Shown: positions 1 to 7,536, counted from the stretch's first letter. The stretch is DNA of 15,415 nucleotides from JBOFSR01 sp051651645 (GCA_051651645.1 JBOFSR010000092.1:1-15415), one strand, 5' to 3'. The notes: a model not told the origin generated them from the sequence alone. Program-made: numbers and translations.

Positions 1-1
1 C

Positions 2-223
2 TATCACAGTCATGATGAATTTGTCAGAGGAAAAAGCCACGTTAATGGCATTGAAAATTTTTGGAGTTACGTACAAGTACGTTAAGCAAAACGGCGACTA
101 GCAAAATTTAATGGTTGTAATTCTGATAGTTTTGTGATACACTCAAAGGAATGCGAATTCAGATATAATCATCGCAGTGATGATTTATTTACAATCATCA
201 AAAATATGGTAAAGTTTTCCTGA
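2..223 (+). pseudogene. IS1595/ISXO2-like transposase C-terminal part, interrupted by an in-frame stop (copy A)
   Basis: The frame reads YHSHDEFVRGKSHVNGIENFWSY, the C-terminal catalytic region of ISXO2-like DDE transposases; the third acidic residue is in GIENFW. It then has a 15-bp insertion (71-85) encoding VQVR and a TAA stop. After the stop the same frame resumes as AKRRLAKFNG and runs another 45 codons to TGA at 221-223. Family members normally read SYAKRRLAKFNG without a break. In IS1595 transposases a conserved lysine follows the third acidic residue, so the insertion separates the two. The N-terminal half is outside the window. Read as a pseudogene, although the part after the stop shows little decay. 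Confidence 0.8.
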
Positions 224-226
224 TTT

Positions 227-241
227 TGCTAGTCAAGAACC
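227..241 (+). repeat. IS right terminal inverted repeat (copy A)
   Basis: TGCTAGTCAAGAACC closes copy A. It is identical to 1570-1584 and is the reverse complement of the left end at 15237-15251. This 15-bp match defines the ends of the element. Confidence 0.85.
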
Positions 242-399
242 TTACAAAATAAATCCCAATATATCCCGTCAAATCCCACCTTTTCTCCGTTATTCTTAAA
301 TCTATTCTCTTGCTTTATCATCCACAAGCATTACAGACCGCATTAAAAACTGTACATAAATTACAATGAGGGCATTGAGTATTCCTTAAGTTAAAAAAG
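242..399. other. Intergenic region between IS copy A and thrH, with no intact gene
   Basis: No convincing gene is seen. On the minus strand, just past the thrH stop, a ribosome-binding-like AAGGA (383-387) precedes an ATG (373-375) that opens only a 4-codon frame. The neighbouring frame encodes a cysteine-rich peptide (321-374, see findings). Three ATCCC pentamers sit exactly 10 bp apart at 253, 263 and 273. No terminator hairpin for thrH was recognised. Confidence 0.5.
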
Positions 400-1002
400 C
401 TACGCTAAAATTTCTTTAATGGCTTGCAAAAAATCAGGGTATTTTGTAAAAGTTTTGTACTGTGCATATTCTTTTGCAATATGCTCTGGGGGACAAAATA
501 AAAATCCGTTTTCTGCTTGGGCAATCATTGCAAGGTCGTTAAAAGAATCACCTGCCGCAATTACCTGCAAGCCCATTGATTGAAACGCCTTAACTGCATG
601 AAACTTGCCGTTTTCTTGGCGAAGCTTGTAATCAATAATATTCTGGGAGCCGTCAATGACGAGTGAGTTGCAAAAAATTGTAGGAAAGTTCAATTTTTTC
701 ATTAAGGGCTGGGCGAACTCAGCAAAGGTATCTGACAAAATAACAAGCTGACACAAACTTCGAAGCTCTTGCACAAAATCAAAGGCTCCGTCAAAGGGAT
801 CAATTGTTTTAATAACATCTTGAATATCGGGCAAGCCAAGTTTGTGTTCTTTTAATAGAGCAATCCGCTTTTTCATCAAAACATCGTAGTCGCTAATGTC
901 GCGCGTTGTAAGAGAAAGTTCCTGGATTCCCGTTTTTTTTGCAACGGCAATCCATATTTCAGGCACTAAAACGCCTTCTAAATCTAAGCATGTAATAATC
1001 AT
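400..1002 (-). CDS. thrH: ThrH-type phosphoserine phosphatase / phosphoserine:homoserine phosphotransferase (HAD family)
   Basis: This 200-residue HAD-superfamily protein follows Pseudomonas ThrH closely along its whole length. Known activities of ThrH are dephosphorylation of phosphoserine and transfer of its phosphate to homoserine, in cytosolic serine/threonine metabolism. HAD motif I is CLDLEGVLVPEIW (nucleophile Asp7, with the ThrH-typical Glu9), motif II is ILSDT (88-92) and motif IV is GDSFND (151-156). TTRDIxDYDVLM (32-43) and the LRQ near 127 are also ThrH hallmarks. The ATG at 1002 is preceded by GGAGG (complement of 1007-1011) at good spacing. A weak extended -10 (TGCTATGCT, complement of 1018-1026) lies just upstream. 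The gene stands alone between IS remnants. Function is by homology; the phosphotransferase role is less certain than the phosphatase role. Confidence 0.93.
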   Translation of the reverse strand: MIITCLDLEGVLVPEIWIAVAKKTGIQELSLTTRDISDYDVLMKKRIALLKEHKLGLPDIQDVIKTIDPFDGAFDFVQELRSLCQLVILSDTFAEFAQPLMKKLNFPTIFCNSLVIDGSQNIIDYKLRQENGKFHAVKAFQSMGLQVIAAGDSFNDLAMIAQAENGFLFCPPEHIAKEYAQYKTFTKYPDFLQAIKEILA

Positions 1003-1080
1003 AAGTCCTCCAAGCCAAGCATAGCAAATTTACGGTTTTTGAGCAATCGTGCATTGTGGACAATAAATTTGGGATGCAGG

Positions 1081-1190
1081 CTGCGTTAGCTGGTGAAGCG
1101 GTATACTTTGCGTAGCAAAGATTCAAGCGGAAGCAGCGACGTCATTTAGCGTGTTTCGCTAAATGAGGAAACGCCCATACAGGAATCTTA
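1081..1190. repeat. Hairpin-rich block upstream of IS copy B
   Basis: This patch looks richer in G+C than its surroundings and contains two perfect inverted repeats close together. The first is CTTTGC-GTA-GCAAAG at 1106-1120. The second is TCATTTAGCG-TGTTT-CGCTAAATGA at 1142-1166 (10-bp arms). No T-run follows on either strand, so these are not ordinary terminators. The block abuts the degraded transposase of copy B. It may be part of the mobile element, or a small dispersed repeat into which the element inserted. Confidence 0.5.
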
Positions 1191-1566
1191 CTGATCACAG
1201 GGAGGATAGGTGAGGTATTCCATTTTCACGTTGCGAAGAGCCATAAAAAATCGGCCTTTTCGGCGGGAGTTTTGGCGAGCGTGCTCAGACGGCTGGAAGG
1301 CATATGACGGGCTTGTGCTAAATGGATATGATCACTATCGAGTCTATCACAGTCATGATGAATTTGTCAGAGGAAAAAGCCATGTTAATGGCATTGAAAA
1401 TTTTTGGAGTTACGTACAAGTACGTTAAGCAAAACGGCGACTAGCAAAATTTAATGGTTGTAATTCGGATAGTTTTGTGATACACTTAAAAGAATGCGAG
1501 TTCAGATATAATCATCGCAAGGATGATTTATTCACAATCATCAAAAATATGGTAAAGTTTTCCTAA
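1163..1566 (+). pseudogene. Degraded IS1595/ISXO2-like transposase (copy B)
   Basis: The transposase sequence is spread over several frames. A TPIQESY-like stretch near 1170 recalls the family's KTPVFGLL. GEVFHFHVAKSHKK (about 1205-1255) matches the GKVY...VP(N/D) region. From about 1285 another frame gives CSDGWKAYDGLVLNGYDHYRV, with the second catalytic Asp in SDGW, and continues to GIENFWSYVQVR and a TAA stop at 1426-1428. After this stop the frame resumes with AKRRLAKFNG and runs to TAA at 1564-1566. The N-terminal domain and first catalytic Asp are missing, so the copy is dead. It shares the 15-bp stop-bearing insertion with copy A. Confidence 0.8.
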
Positions 1567-1584
1567 TTTTGCTAGTCAAGAACC
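1344..1584 (+). mobile_element. IS1595-type right end, copy B (direct repeat of 1-241)
   Basis: This segment aligns without gaps to 1-241 with nine substitutions. Seven sense codons differ, five of them silently (CAC/CAT, TCT/TCG, AAG/AAA, GAA/GAG, TTT/TTC); two change the residue (Ser to Leu, Ser to Lys). The final stop differs as TGA/TAA. It ends in the same terminal repeat (1570-1584). No left terminus could be found upstream, so copy B is truncated at its 5' side. Confidence 0.85.
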
Positions 1585-1623
1585 AAAATTATTACCTTTC
1601 AGTTAGGCTTCCGAATTTTTCTA

Positions 1624-1652
1624 TTGACTGTTTTGCTTTTTTTTGTAACAAT
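1624..1652 (+). promoter_or_regulatory. Possible sigma-70 promoter for lolA-rodZ-rimO
   Basis: TTGACT (1624-1629) is followed 17 bp later by AACAAT (1647-1652), a 5/6 -35 and a weaker 4/6 -10. It begins 40 bp after the end of IS copy B. If it is used, transcription would start around 1659, which makes the TTG at 1624 an unlikely start codon for lolA. Confidence 0.4.
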
Positions 1653-1671
1653 AAAAATAATGTCTTTTAAT

Positions 1672-2364
1672 ATGCTTATTAATTTAATTACAAAAAAATC
1701 ACTGTTTTTTCTTACTTTTACTCTGTTTGTATGTATAAATATTTTTTCTCAAGATATTTTGACAGCGAGTGTTTTTTTTCAATCAGTTTCAGAAAAATAT
1801 GGAAGTATTAAAGATTTCGAAGCGTCTCTAAAAATAGTTGCAAATCGATCAGAGATGATTTCAAAAATGTCATTCAAGCGTCCCAATTTATTGAGAATTG
1901 ATTTTTCAAAACCTGATACACAGACGATTGTTTTTGACGGATCTCTTTTAAAAATTTATTTGCCAGATCAGCGTGCCATTTTAAATCAGTCAGTTTCTGG
2001 TTCAAGTGCAACAGGTGGAATGAATCTTGCAACTCCGCAGGGATTGGTTTTAATGAGCCGTTATTACACCATTGCGTATGAAACAGGACAAAATGCTGTG
2101 CCTCTTGAAGAAGGAAGCGCGGAGCAAGTTATTAGGCTGACACTCGGAAGAAAAAATACATCTGAAGTTTTTAGAAGAATTCGCCTTTCTGTTTCTGCGG
2201 ATACAAAATTAATTCGTAGAATTGAAGCTTTAACAACTGCAGGCGATACGATTATTTTTGACTTTACCAATTATAGAATTAATACAGGAATTCCTGATAT
2301 GCGTTTTATATATGACGCCCCAACATCAGCAAATAATTATAATAACTTTTTATACTCAGAATAA
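1672..2364 (+). CDS. lolA: Outer-membrane lipoprotein carrier protein LolA-like
   Basis: The product is a probable periplasmic LolA-family chaperone that carries lipoproteins across the periplasm. From this ATG it has 230 residues, the usual LolA size. The N-terminus is a signal peptide: Lys-Lys, then the hydrophobic stretch SLFFLTFTLFVCINIF, with likely cleavage after FS before QDIL. The mature part has LolA traits: an amphipathic start with a SIKDFEASL-like segment, then the beta-rich FKRPNLLRIDFSKPDTQTIV, DGSLLKIYLPD and RRIEALTTAGDTIIFDFTNY. The start is uncertain. ATGs at 1660 and 1672 and a TTG at 1624 share the frame and none has a good ribosome site; 1672 gives the cleanest signal peptide. 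The first gene of a cluster with rodZ 8 bp downstream. The family call is confident, the exact carrier role inferred. Confidence 0.85.
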   Translation: MLINLITKKSLFFLTFTLFVCINIFSQDILTASVFFQSVSEKYGSIKDFEASLKIVANRSEMISKMSFKRPNLLRIDFSKPDTQTIVFDGSLLKIYLPDQRAILNQSVSGSSATGGMNLATPQGLVLMSRYYTIAYETGQNAVPLEEGSAEQVIRLTLGRKNTSEVFRRIRLSVSADTKLIRRIEALTTAGDTIIFDFTNYRINTGIPDMRFIYDAPTSANNYNNFLYSE

Positions 2365-2372
2365 GGAAGAAT

Positions 2373-3461
2373 ATGCAAAGCTTTGGAGAAACATTACGAG
2401 AAGCTCGTGAATCAAGAGGAATTGATTTAGACCGAGCCGCACGCGAGACAAATATTTCTAAAAAATATTTAAAAAGCTTAGAAGAAGAATTATTAACTAT
2501 GTTCCCTGGGGAAGCATATTTGGCAGGTTTTTTGCGAAACTACGCTGACTATCTTGACTTAGATCCTGAGAGTATTGTTAATCTTTATAAGGCTGCAAAA
2601 ATTCAAGAATCTCCTGTGCCTGAAGCCTTGTTAAAAAAAACGCGTAAAAAATTAACTCCGCTTGCAATAATTGTTTTGGCAGCTTTTTTTTCAATTTTGT
2701 TTATTACAATAGCAACAATCACTTATGTGAACTATGCACAGTCAAAAAAGCAGGTGTTTGTCCCTTTAACACGCACAGAAGTTGAGACATATCATTTAAC
2801 TAACTCCCCTATTCAAAAGCGTTTATATCGCGGTGATAAAATTATCCTTCCTTTTGAGGATGGTGAGATAACACTGACGGTAGGCGAGACACTTCGTACG
2901 CTTAGTTTGCTTGCTCCCTCTGGCGTTCAAGTTATTGAGCTTGGTGAAGAGGTTGACTTGGATATTGATGGAAATACAGGCGGAGAGGTAACGATTTTTC
3001 TTTCGGATATTTCTTCTGTTGATGAGGGACGCGGTGCTGAGGTGCAAATGATGCTTTCGCAAGGCTATGCGTACGTTAACGAAAATCCTGTAGCTGAGAC
3101 ACCAATTGAAGTTGAAACTAATAATAAATCGATACGGCGATCGGTCATTTTTGAAGGTGGAACGGCGTATCCTGTTACGGTAAATGTTACCTTTCGTGGT
3201 TCGTGTCTGTTTCGCTATGAAGCTGATCGAAAAGAGCGTGTTGAGCGATTTTATGCAAACAATGAAACGCTGAGCATTCAAGCTAATAATGGGATTAGGA
3301 TTTGGTCTTCAAATGCGAATTCAACAAAGCTTCAAATAATGGGCGGTGGACGAACCGTTGAGCTTGAAGCAGGCCGGCAAGGGCATGTTGTTGTACAAGA
3401 TATAAAATGGATTAAAGATGAAGATGGCAAGTTCCGTCTGGTGGTTTTAGCGGTTGAGTAA
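2373..3461 (+). CDS. rodZ: RodZ-like membrane protein with N-terminal helix-turn-helix
   Basis: The N-terminal ~75 residues form a RodZ-type HTH_25 domain (FGETLREARESRGIDLDRAA, then ISKKYLKSLEEE, and FPGEAYLAGFLRNYADYLDLD at 44-64). A basic stretch KKTRKK (88-93) is followed by one transmembrane segment at about 94-121 and a periplasmic domain of about 240 residues. RodZ links the MreB cytoskeleton to the cell-wall elongation machinery; in spirochaetes the role is inferred. The C-terminal part is longer than usual and I do not recognise a named domain in it. The ATG at 2373 has AAGGAAG just upstream and sits 8 bp after the lolA stop. The last 8 bases overlap rimO, so the two are probably translationally coupled. 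Confidence 0.85.
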   Translation: MQSFGETLREARESRGIDLDRAARETNISKKYLKSLEEELLTMFPGEAYLAGFLRNYADYLDLDPESIVNLYKAAKIQESPVPEALLKKTRKKLTPLAIIVLAAFFSILFITIATITYVNYAQSKKQVFVPLTRTEVETYHLTNSPIQKRLYRGDKIILPFEDGEITLTVGETLRTLSLLAPSGVQVIELGEEVDLDIDGNTGGEVTIFLSDISSVDEGRGAEVQMMLSQGYAYVNENPVAETPIEVETNNKSIRRSVIFEGGTAYPVTVNVTFRGSCLFRYEADRKERVERFYANNETLSIQANNGIRIWSSNANSTKLQIMGGGRTVELEAGRQGHVVVQDIKWIKDEDGKFRLVVLAVE

Positions 3462-4836
3462 TATCCAATTTTTTCTTGACCAACATGGCTGTGCGAAAAA
3501 TCAAGTTGATGGCGAGTTAATTATTACTAAACTTCTTGAAAAAGGATTTTCTCGTACGGAAAATCCCGCCGATGCAAATCTTATTATTGTTAATTCCTGC
3601 GGATTTATTGAGGATGCAAAAAAAGAATCAATTGACGCCGTAATTGATTGGAAAAATCAGTATCCGAATGCAAAAATCCTTTTAGCGGGCTGTCTAGCGG
3701 AGCGATATCATACCGAGTTACAAGAAAGTCTGCCTGAAGTAGATGGATTTTTTGGTAACGGCGATGTTTTGCAAGTTGCTGCGGCTGTCGATAAACTTTT
3801 TACTAAAAAAGAAATAAATACTTTTTTTCCGCAAGTTTCGGTAAGTGCGGGGGAGCGGAAAACGTTCTTGTCGTATCCTCGCAGTGCCTTTGTAAAGATC
3901 ACTGAAGGCTGTGATAATAAGTGCACATATTGTGCTATTCCCTTAATAAGAGGAAATTTGCGTAGTCGCTCAATTGCAAGTATTGTTGATGAAATTAAAC
4001 AACTACTCAGTCAAAATATTTTTGAATTTAATTTAATAGGGCAAGATTTAGCCTCATACGGCTGCGAAAAAACTTTTTCTGATAATCAAATTAACGATCA
4101 AAAAAGCCCACTATATTTTTTATTAAAAGAATTATCCAAAATAGAAGGCGATTTTTGGATTCGATTGCTCTACATTCATCCTGACCATTTTCCCCTTGAA
4201 ATTTTAGAATTAATTCAAAAAGATAAACGCATTTTGCCGTATTTTGATATTCCCTTCCAGCATGCAGATGAGTTAATTTTGAAAAAAATGAATCGAAAGG
4301 GCAGTTTTGAAAAGTATACCCAGTTAATTTCAAATATAAAAAATATGTTGCCGTCAAGCGTAATACGAACAACTTTTTTGGTGGGCTTTCCAAGTGAGAC
4401 AAACGAGAACTTTCAGCTGTGTGCTGATTTTCTTGCTGCTATTGAGCCTGACTGGTCTGGTGCTTTTGCATATAGCAAAGAAGAGGATACGCCTGCCTAT
4501 TTTTTTAAGCCTGCGGTTTCAAAAAAACTTGCACAGGAGAGAAAAAAACAGCTAGAAGATTTGCAAGATGCAATTACAGAGAAACGTCTGAAAAATCATG
4601 TAGGAAAAAAATACTCCGTTTTAGTGGAGGAAATTTTACCACCAAATGATGAGGATGACTCAGATATTATTTATGCAATTGGGCGATGCTGGTTTCAAGC
4701 TCCCGATGTTGATGGAATCACTGTTGTTCGCTATACTCAGGCAGATAAAAATTCTTCAGTTGTTTTTGCAGGGGCAGTAATTGAGGTAAAAATCACAGAG
4801 TCAGATGGCTCTACCTTGCAATCAATTTTGTTATAG
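3454..4836 (+). CDS. rimO: Ribosomal protein S12 methylthiotransferase RimO
   Basis: This 460-residue radical-SAM methylthiotransferase modifies a conserved aspartate of ribosomal protein S12. The N-terminal UPF0004 domain has the three cluster cysteines C13 (GCAKNQVD), C49 (NSCGFIEDAKKESID) and C80 (AGCLAERY). The radical-SAM motif is GCDNKCTYC (C153, C157, C160). The C-terminal TRAM domain covers about 380-460 and contains GRCWFQAPDVDG, the RimO-type version, which separates it from MiaB. The start is a TTG inside the end of rodZ (TTGAGTAA overlap); no better start exists because the first cluster motif lies at residue 11. The 3' end overlaps the convergent nuclease gene by 6 bp, leaving no room for a terminator. 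Confidence 0.95.
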   Translation: MSNIQFFLDQHGCAKNQVDGELIITKLLEKGFSRTENPADANLIIVNSCGFIEDAKKESIDAVIDWKNQYPNAKILLAGCLAERYHTELQESLPEVDGFFGNGDVLQVAAAVDKLFTKKEINTFFPQVSVSAGERKTFLSYPRSAFVKITEGCDNKCTYCAIPLIRGNLRSRSIASIVDEIKQLLSQNIFEFNLIGQDLASYGCEKTFSDNQINDQKSPLYFLLKELSKIEGDFWIRLLYIHPDHFPLEILELIQKDKRILPYFDIPFQHADELILKKMNRKGSFEKYTQLISNIKNMLPSSVIRTTFLVGFPSETNENFQLCADFLAAIEPDWSGAFAYSKEEDTPAYFFKPAVSKKLAQERKKQLEDLQDAITEKRLKNHVGKKYSVLVEEILPPNDEDDSDIIYAIGRCWFQAPDVDGITVVRYTQADKNSSVVFAGAVIEVKITESDGSTLQSILL

Positions 4837-7536
4837 TCTTGTGCAAGCTGGATTTTTTTTACGAATAAAATAATTTGTACGACAAATTGGATTATATGCA
4901 CAGTTTTTACACGTCTCTTTTGTCAATTTATAGGGCGTTTTCACTGTCAAATCAAAATTATTAACATCGCTATGATAATTTGAACATTGTTTCTCAAAAA
5001 AATCTAGTGTTGACTGATACGACTCTCTCGTATCTTTGCTTTTTTCATCAGCCTTAATAATAAAAACCGATGAGGCGGAATTTATGCTAAAAAATAGAGC
5101 ATTTTCGCAACAAGATTTTTTATTTTCGCTTTCATAAAGATGAATATAGCTGGCCATTTGAAAATCTATGAGCGGATTGTCACTTTCTGAATCATACGAG
5201 CAATCCTTTTTTTTGGGCGTAGAGCTTTTCTTAAAATCAATAATTGTTATATTTTCGCCGTTTCCGTCGCACAGGATATTGTCTATAAATCCATTAATTA
5301 AATAAGCTTGATTTGTTGGTTGATTTTCGTATTTTTTCTCAATTTCGTGGACAAAAAAACCTTGAAAACTTTTTATAAGCTGATTGATTGTTGGTAGTAA
5401 AATTCGAAAAAAATCAGTCTCTTTAGATTCAATCAATTCACGTTGCTGGGGGTCTTGCAAACTTTTTTCTTGTTGTGAAGCTTCTGTAATCGCCTCCTGT
5501 AAGAAAAGTTTATATTTGTCGATAGTTGCACTTTGCAAAGGCTTTTTTGTGTCTTTTATTTTTTCAAAAAATAATCTCAAAATCATATGATAAAAGGAGC
5601 CTATGTCGCGGGAATTTAATAATTCATTTGAGGTTTCAGGATATGGAATTGCTAAAATATTTTGGAAAATCCATTTCGTCGGGCAGGTAAAATATGCTTT
5701 CAAGTCGCTTGCAGAAATTTTTAATTTATCTTCTTTATATTTTTTTGCCGTGATGAGGCTTTCAATTTTCTCCGCAGGACTTTGAGTATCTGAAAATAGA
5801 TTTTCTAAGTCTTTTTTGAAATTCAAGCCTGTACTATTTTTAGGAAACAAAAATTGATTCTCGTATGTGATTTTTTCAGCGTTCCCTGTTTCCTTTTTGC
5901 TAAAAAAATTATGCGGATTTTCCTCTTGGGTAAAAGTTTTTTTTGCGTAGCTAAAAATTGTCTGGTTTTGAGAAAATGTATATGATTTTAAAAAATCAGT
6001 AGAGCAGTTTCTGTCTGCTAAATTATTTTCATCTTTAATTTCTGAAGGAAGAAAAGAATATTTTTTTACAACCACGTTGACTGCATTTTGGTTGCAACTT
6101 AACACAAAATGATATTTAAATGGCGTTGTTGCAGCAATTTTGTAAGGAAAAATATGAACGCCCAAGTCCTCTGTTTTTGGCTGATACTGAATATCATTTA
6201 AATATTGAACGAAAAAATTTAATGGACTTTGCGGAATATATGACGTAAGCATTTCTTCAAGATCAATAAGGTAGCGAAGTTCCTCTACACAACGACTTAA
6301 AATCATATTAGCTTTGCTGTCTTGCTCCGTCAATAAATCTTTTTCAAAAAAAGTTTTGCGAAATTCAAAATAGGCGTCAAGAATATGAGAAAATTTTGTT
6401 GCCTTTCCAAACTGATTGAGAATTTGAGCTATTGTGTCAAAGTGATTTTTTAATCGTACATTCAAAGCACTTTTTTTTCTGTAAAAAAATGCGTCATTCC
6501 ATGAAGAGTTAATCCTGCTGTCATTTTTATAGGAGCATATACAATTATTTTTCAAGCCAAAAGCGACGAGCAATTTATTTTTTTGCTTGATATTTTCATC
6601 CCATGCAAGTTGCTCATTTAAAAGCAGTGATTTCATGCTGTCAAAAGAAAATTTATTTGAAATACAATTTTGAATCAGCGTAAAAAGATTTCCTGCTTGA
6701 TAACTGCCTAGTTTTTTTCCCGATTGCAAAACAAACGGAATACCATAGAGTGAAAAATCGCGTGAAAGATAGGGAAAAAATGTCTCGTGGTCAGGTATGT
6801 TTACGGCAATATCGGTAAAGCTAATTTTATTTTCATGGTGGAGTTTTAAAATTTGATTACACAGCGATTTTATTTCTTCCCTTGAATTTTGATATTCCTG
6901 AATTGTAAGTTGCGGCTCATAATCCTCCACCGTAACCAAAAACATATTTTTTTCACCTTGGATTTTTTTTTCATACTCGTAAAAATCCTGTATAAGCTGT
7001 GGCATGAAAATAAAGTAGGTATTCTCATCTGCTTTGCTTTCTAGGTTTTGCCAGCTTGGCTCAAAAAGGTTAAAGTTTTTCAAAAACAATTCATACTTTT
7101 TTTTGATGCTAATGTAATCGTGAAAATCGCTTGCCTGATTATCAAAAGTGATTTTATCTAAAATTATCAGCTGGGGTAAAATATCGCTCAGCCATGAAAC
7201 AAAAGATGATGAAGAGTCAAGGTATTTGGGTGAAATGAGCGATTGCAAAAAGGAGGATTTTTTATTTTCTGCGATGAGGCTTTCTGCAAAAAGTTTACGA
7301 ATCGCAGCATTTACAGGATGGTTTAATGTTTGTTGGTTTGAAAACTTTGTTCTTTTTAAAATATCCCACGGCATAAATTGTAGGGCTGGAAAGGCTGTAA
7401 TATCTGTGTTGAGCAGAGTAAAATCAGCCCAACAGTCAGTTGCAATTTGTGTTGGAAAAACAAATATGGCGTGCGGATTTTTAATATTTTCTATAATAAT
7501 TTTTTTTATGGCATCCATTGTGCTATATTTTACCAC
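4831..7536 (-). CDS. AddB/RexB-like PD-(D/E)XK nuclease family protein
   Basis: This 901-residue protein resembles the AddB/RexB side of bacterial double-strand-break repair nucleases. The C-terminal RecB-type nuclease domain shows H650 (IGSFYHMIL), D752 (GFIDNI), D767-F-K769 (IIDFKKS) and Q793 (FQMASYIHLY). Four cysteines, C618 (FTCPTKW) and C876/C879/C885 (CKNCAYNPIC), are placed as in the AddB iron-sulphur staple. The N-terminal part looks like the helicase-like fold of AddB but has no Walker A; it reads IFVFPTQIATDCW where a P-loop would sit, so ATP hydrolysis by this subunit is unlikely. The start is a GTG at 7536; an ATG at 7518 is an alternative, and neither has a clear ribosome site. 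No AddA/RecB helicase gene lies in the window. Family assignment is good; membership of an AddAB complex is inferred. Confidence 0.8.
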   Translation of the reverse strand: MVKYSTMDAIKKIIIENIKNPHAIFVFPTQIATDCWADFTLLNTDITAFPALQFMPWDILKRTKFSNQQTLNHPVNAAIRKLFAESLIAENKKSSFLQSLISPKYLDSSSSFVSWLSDILPQLIILDKITFDNQASDFHDYISIKKKYELFLKNFNLFEPSWQNLESKADENTYFIFMPQLIQDFYEYEKKIQGEKNMFLVTVEDYEPQLTIQEYQNSREEIKSLCNQILKLHHENKISFTDIAVNIPDHETFFPYLSRDFSLYGIPFVLQSGKKLGSYQAGNLFTLIQNCISNKFSFDSMKSLLLNEQLAWDENIKQKNKLLVAFGLKNNCICSYKNDSRINSSWNDAFFYRKKSALNVRLKNHFDTIAQILNQFGKATKFSHILDAYFEFRKTFFEKDLLTEQDSKANMILSRCVEELRYLIDLEEMLTSYIPQSPLNFFVQYLNDIQYQPKTEDLGVHIFPYKIAATTPFKYHFVLSCNQNAVNVVVKKYSFLPSEIKDENNLADRNCSTDFLKSYTFSQNQTIFSYAKKTFTQEENPHNFFSKKETGNAEKITYENQFLFPKNSTGLNFKKDLENLFSDTQSPAEKIESLITAKKYKEDKLKISASDLKAYFTCPTKWIFQNILAIPYPETSNELLNSRDIGSFYHMILRLFFEKIKDTKKPLQSATIDKYKLFLQEAITEASQQEKSLQDPQQRELIESKETDFFRILLPTINQLIKSFQGFFVHEIEKKYENQPTNQAYLINGFIDNILCDGNGENITIIDFKKSSTPKKKDCSYDSESDNPLIDFQMASYIHLYESENKKSCCENALFFSINSASSVFIIKADEKSKDTRESYQSTLDFFEKQCSNYHSDVNNFDLTVKTPYKLTKETCKNCAYNPICRTNYFIRKKNPACTRL

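Larger units (their letters stand above)
1..241 (+). mobile_element. IS1595-type insertion sequence, right end (copy A, truncated by window start)
   Basis: Only the 3' part of the element lies in the window. It ends at 241 with the terminal inverted repeat GCTAGTCAAGAACC (228-241), the exact reverse complement of the left terminus of copy C at 15237-15250. The same 241-bp segment recurs without indels at 1344-1584 (copy B), with nine substitutions. The transposase C-terminus fills 2-223. The bases outside the right end start TTACAAAA; the matching left flank is outside the window, so a target duplication cannot be tested. The family call rests on the transposase motifs and the shared termini. 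Confidence 0.85.

Noticed and set aside
1033..1047. GGTTTTTGAGCAATC as a left terminal repeat of IS copy B
   Set aside because: Only the first ten bases resemble GGTTCTTGACTAGCA, and the following sequence does not match the interior of copy C.
1210..1428. A 72-codon ORF as a real gene
   Set aside because: Its last ~48 codons are transposase ending at the shared in-frame stop, and its first ~24 are out of frame with the family. It is part of pseudogene copy B.
1624..1671. TTG at 1624 as the lolA start
   Set aside because: It coincides with the -35-like TTGACT and adds residues before a good signal peptide.
2823..3281. Long reverse-strand ORF inside rodZ, and similar frames within mmdA, rimO, cstA and pfkA
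   Set aside because: They lie wholly inside well-supported genes, have no ribosome sites and no family resemblance.
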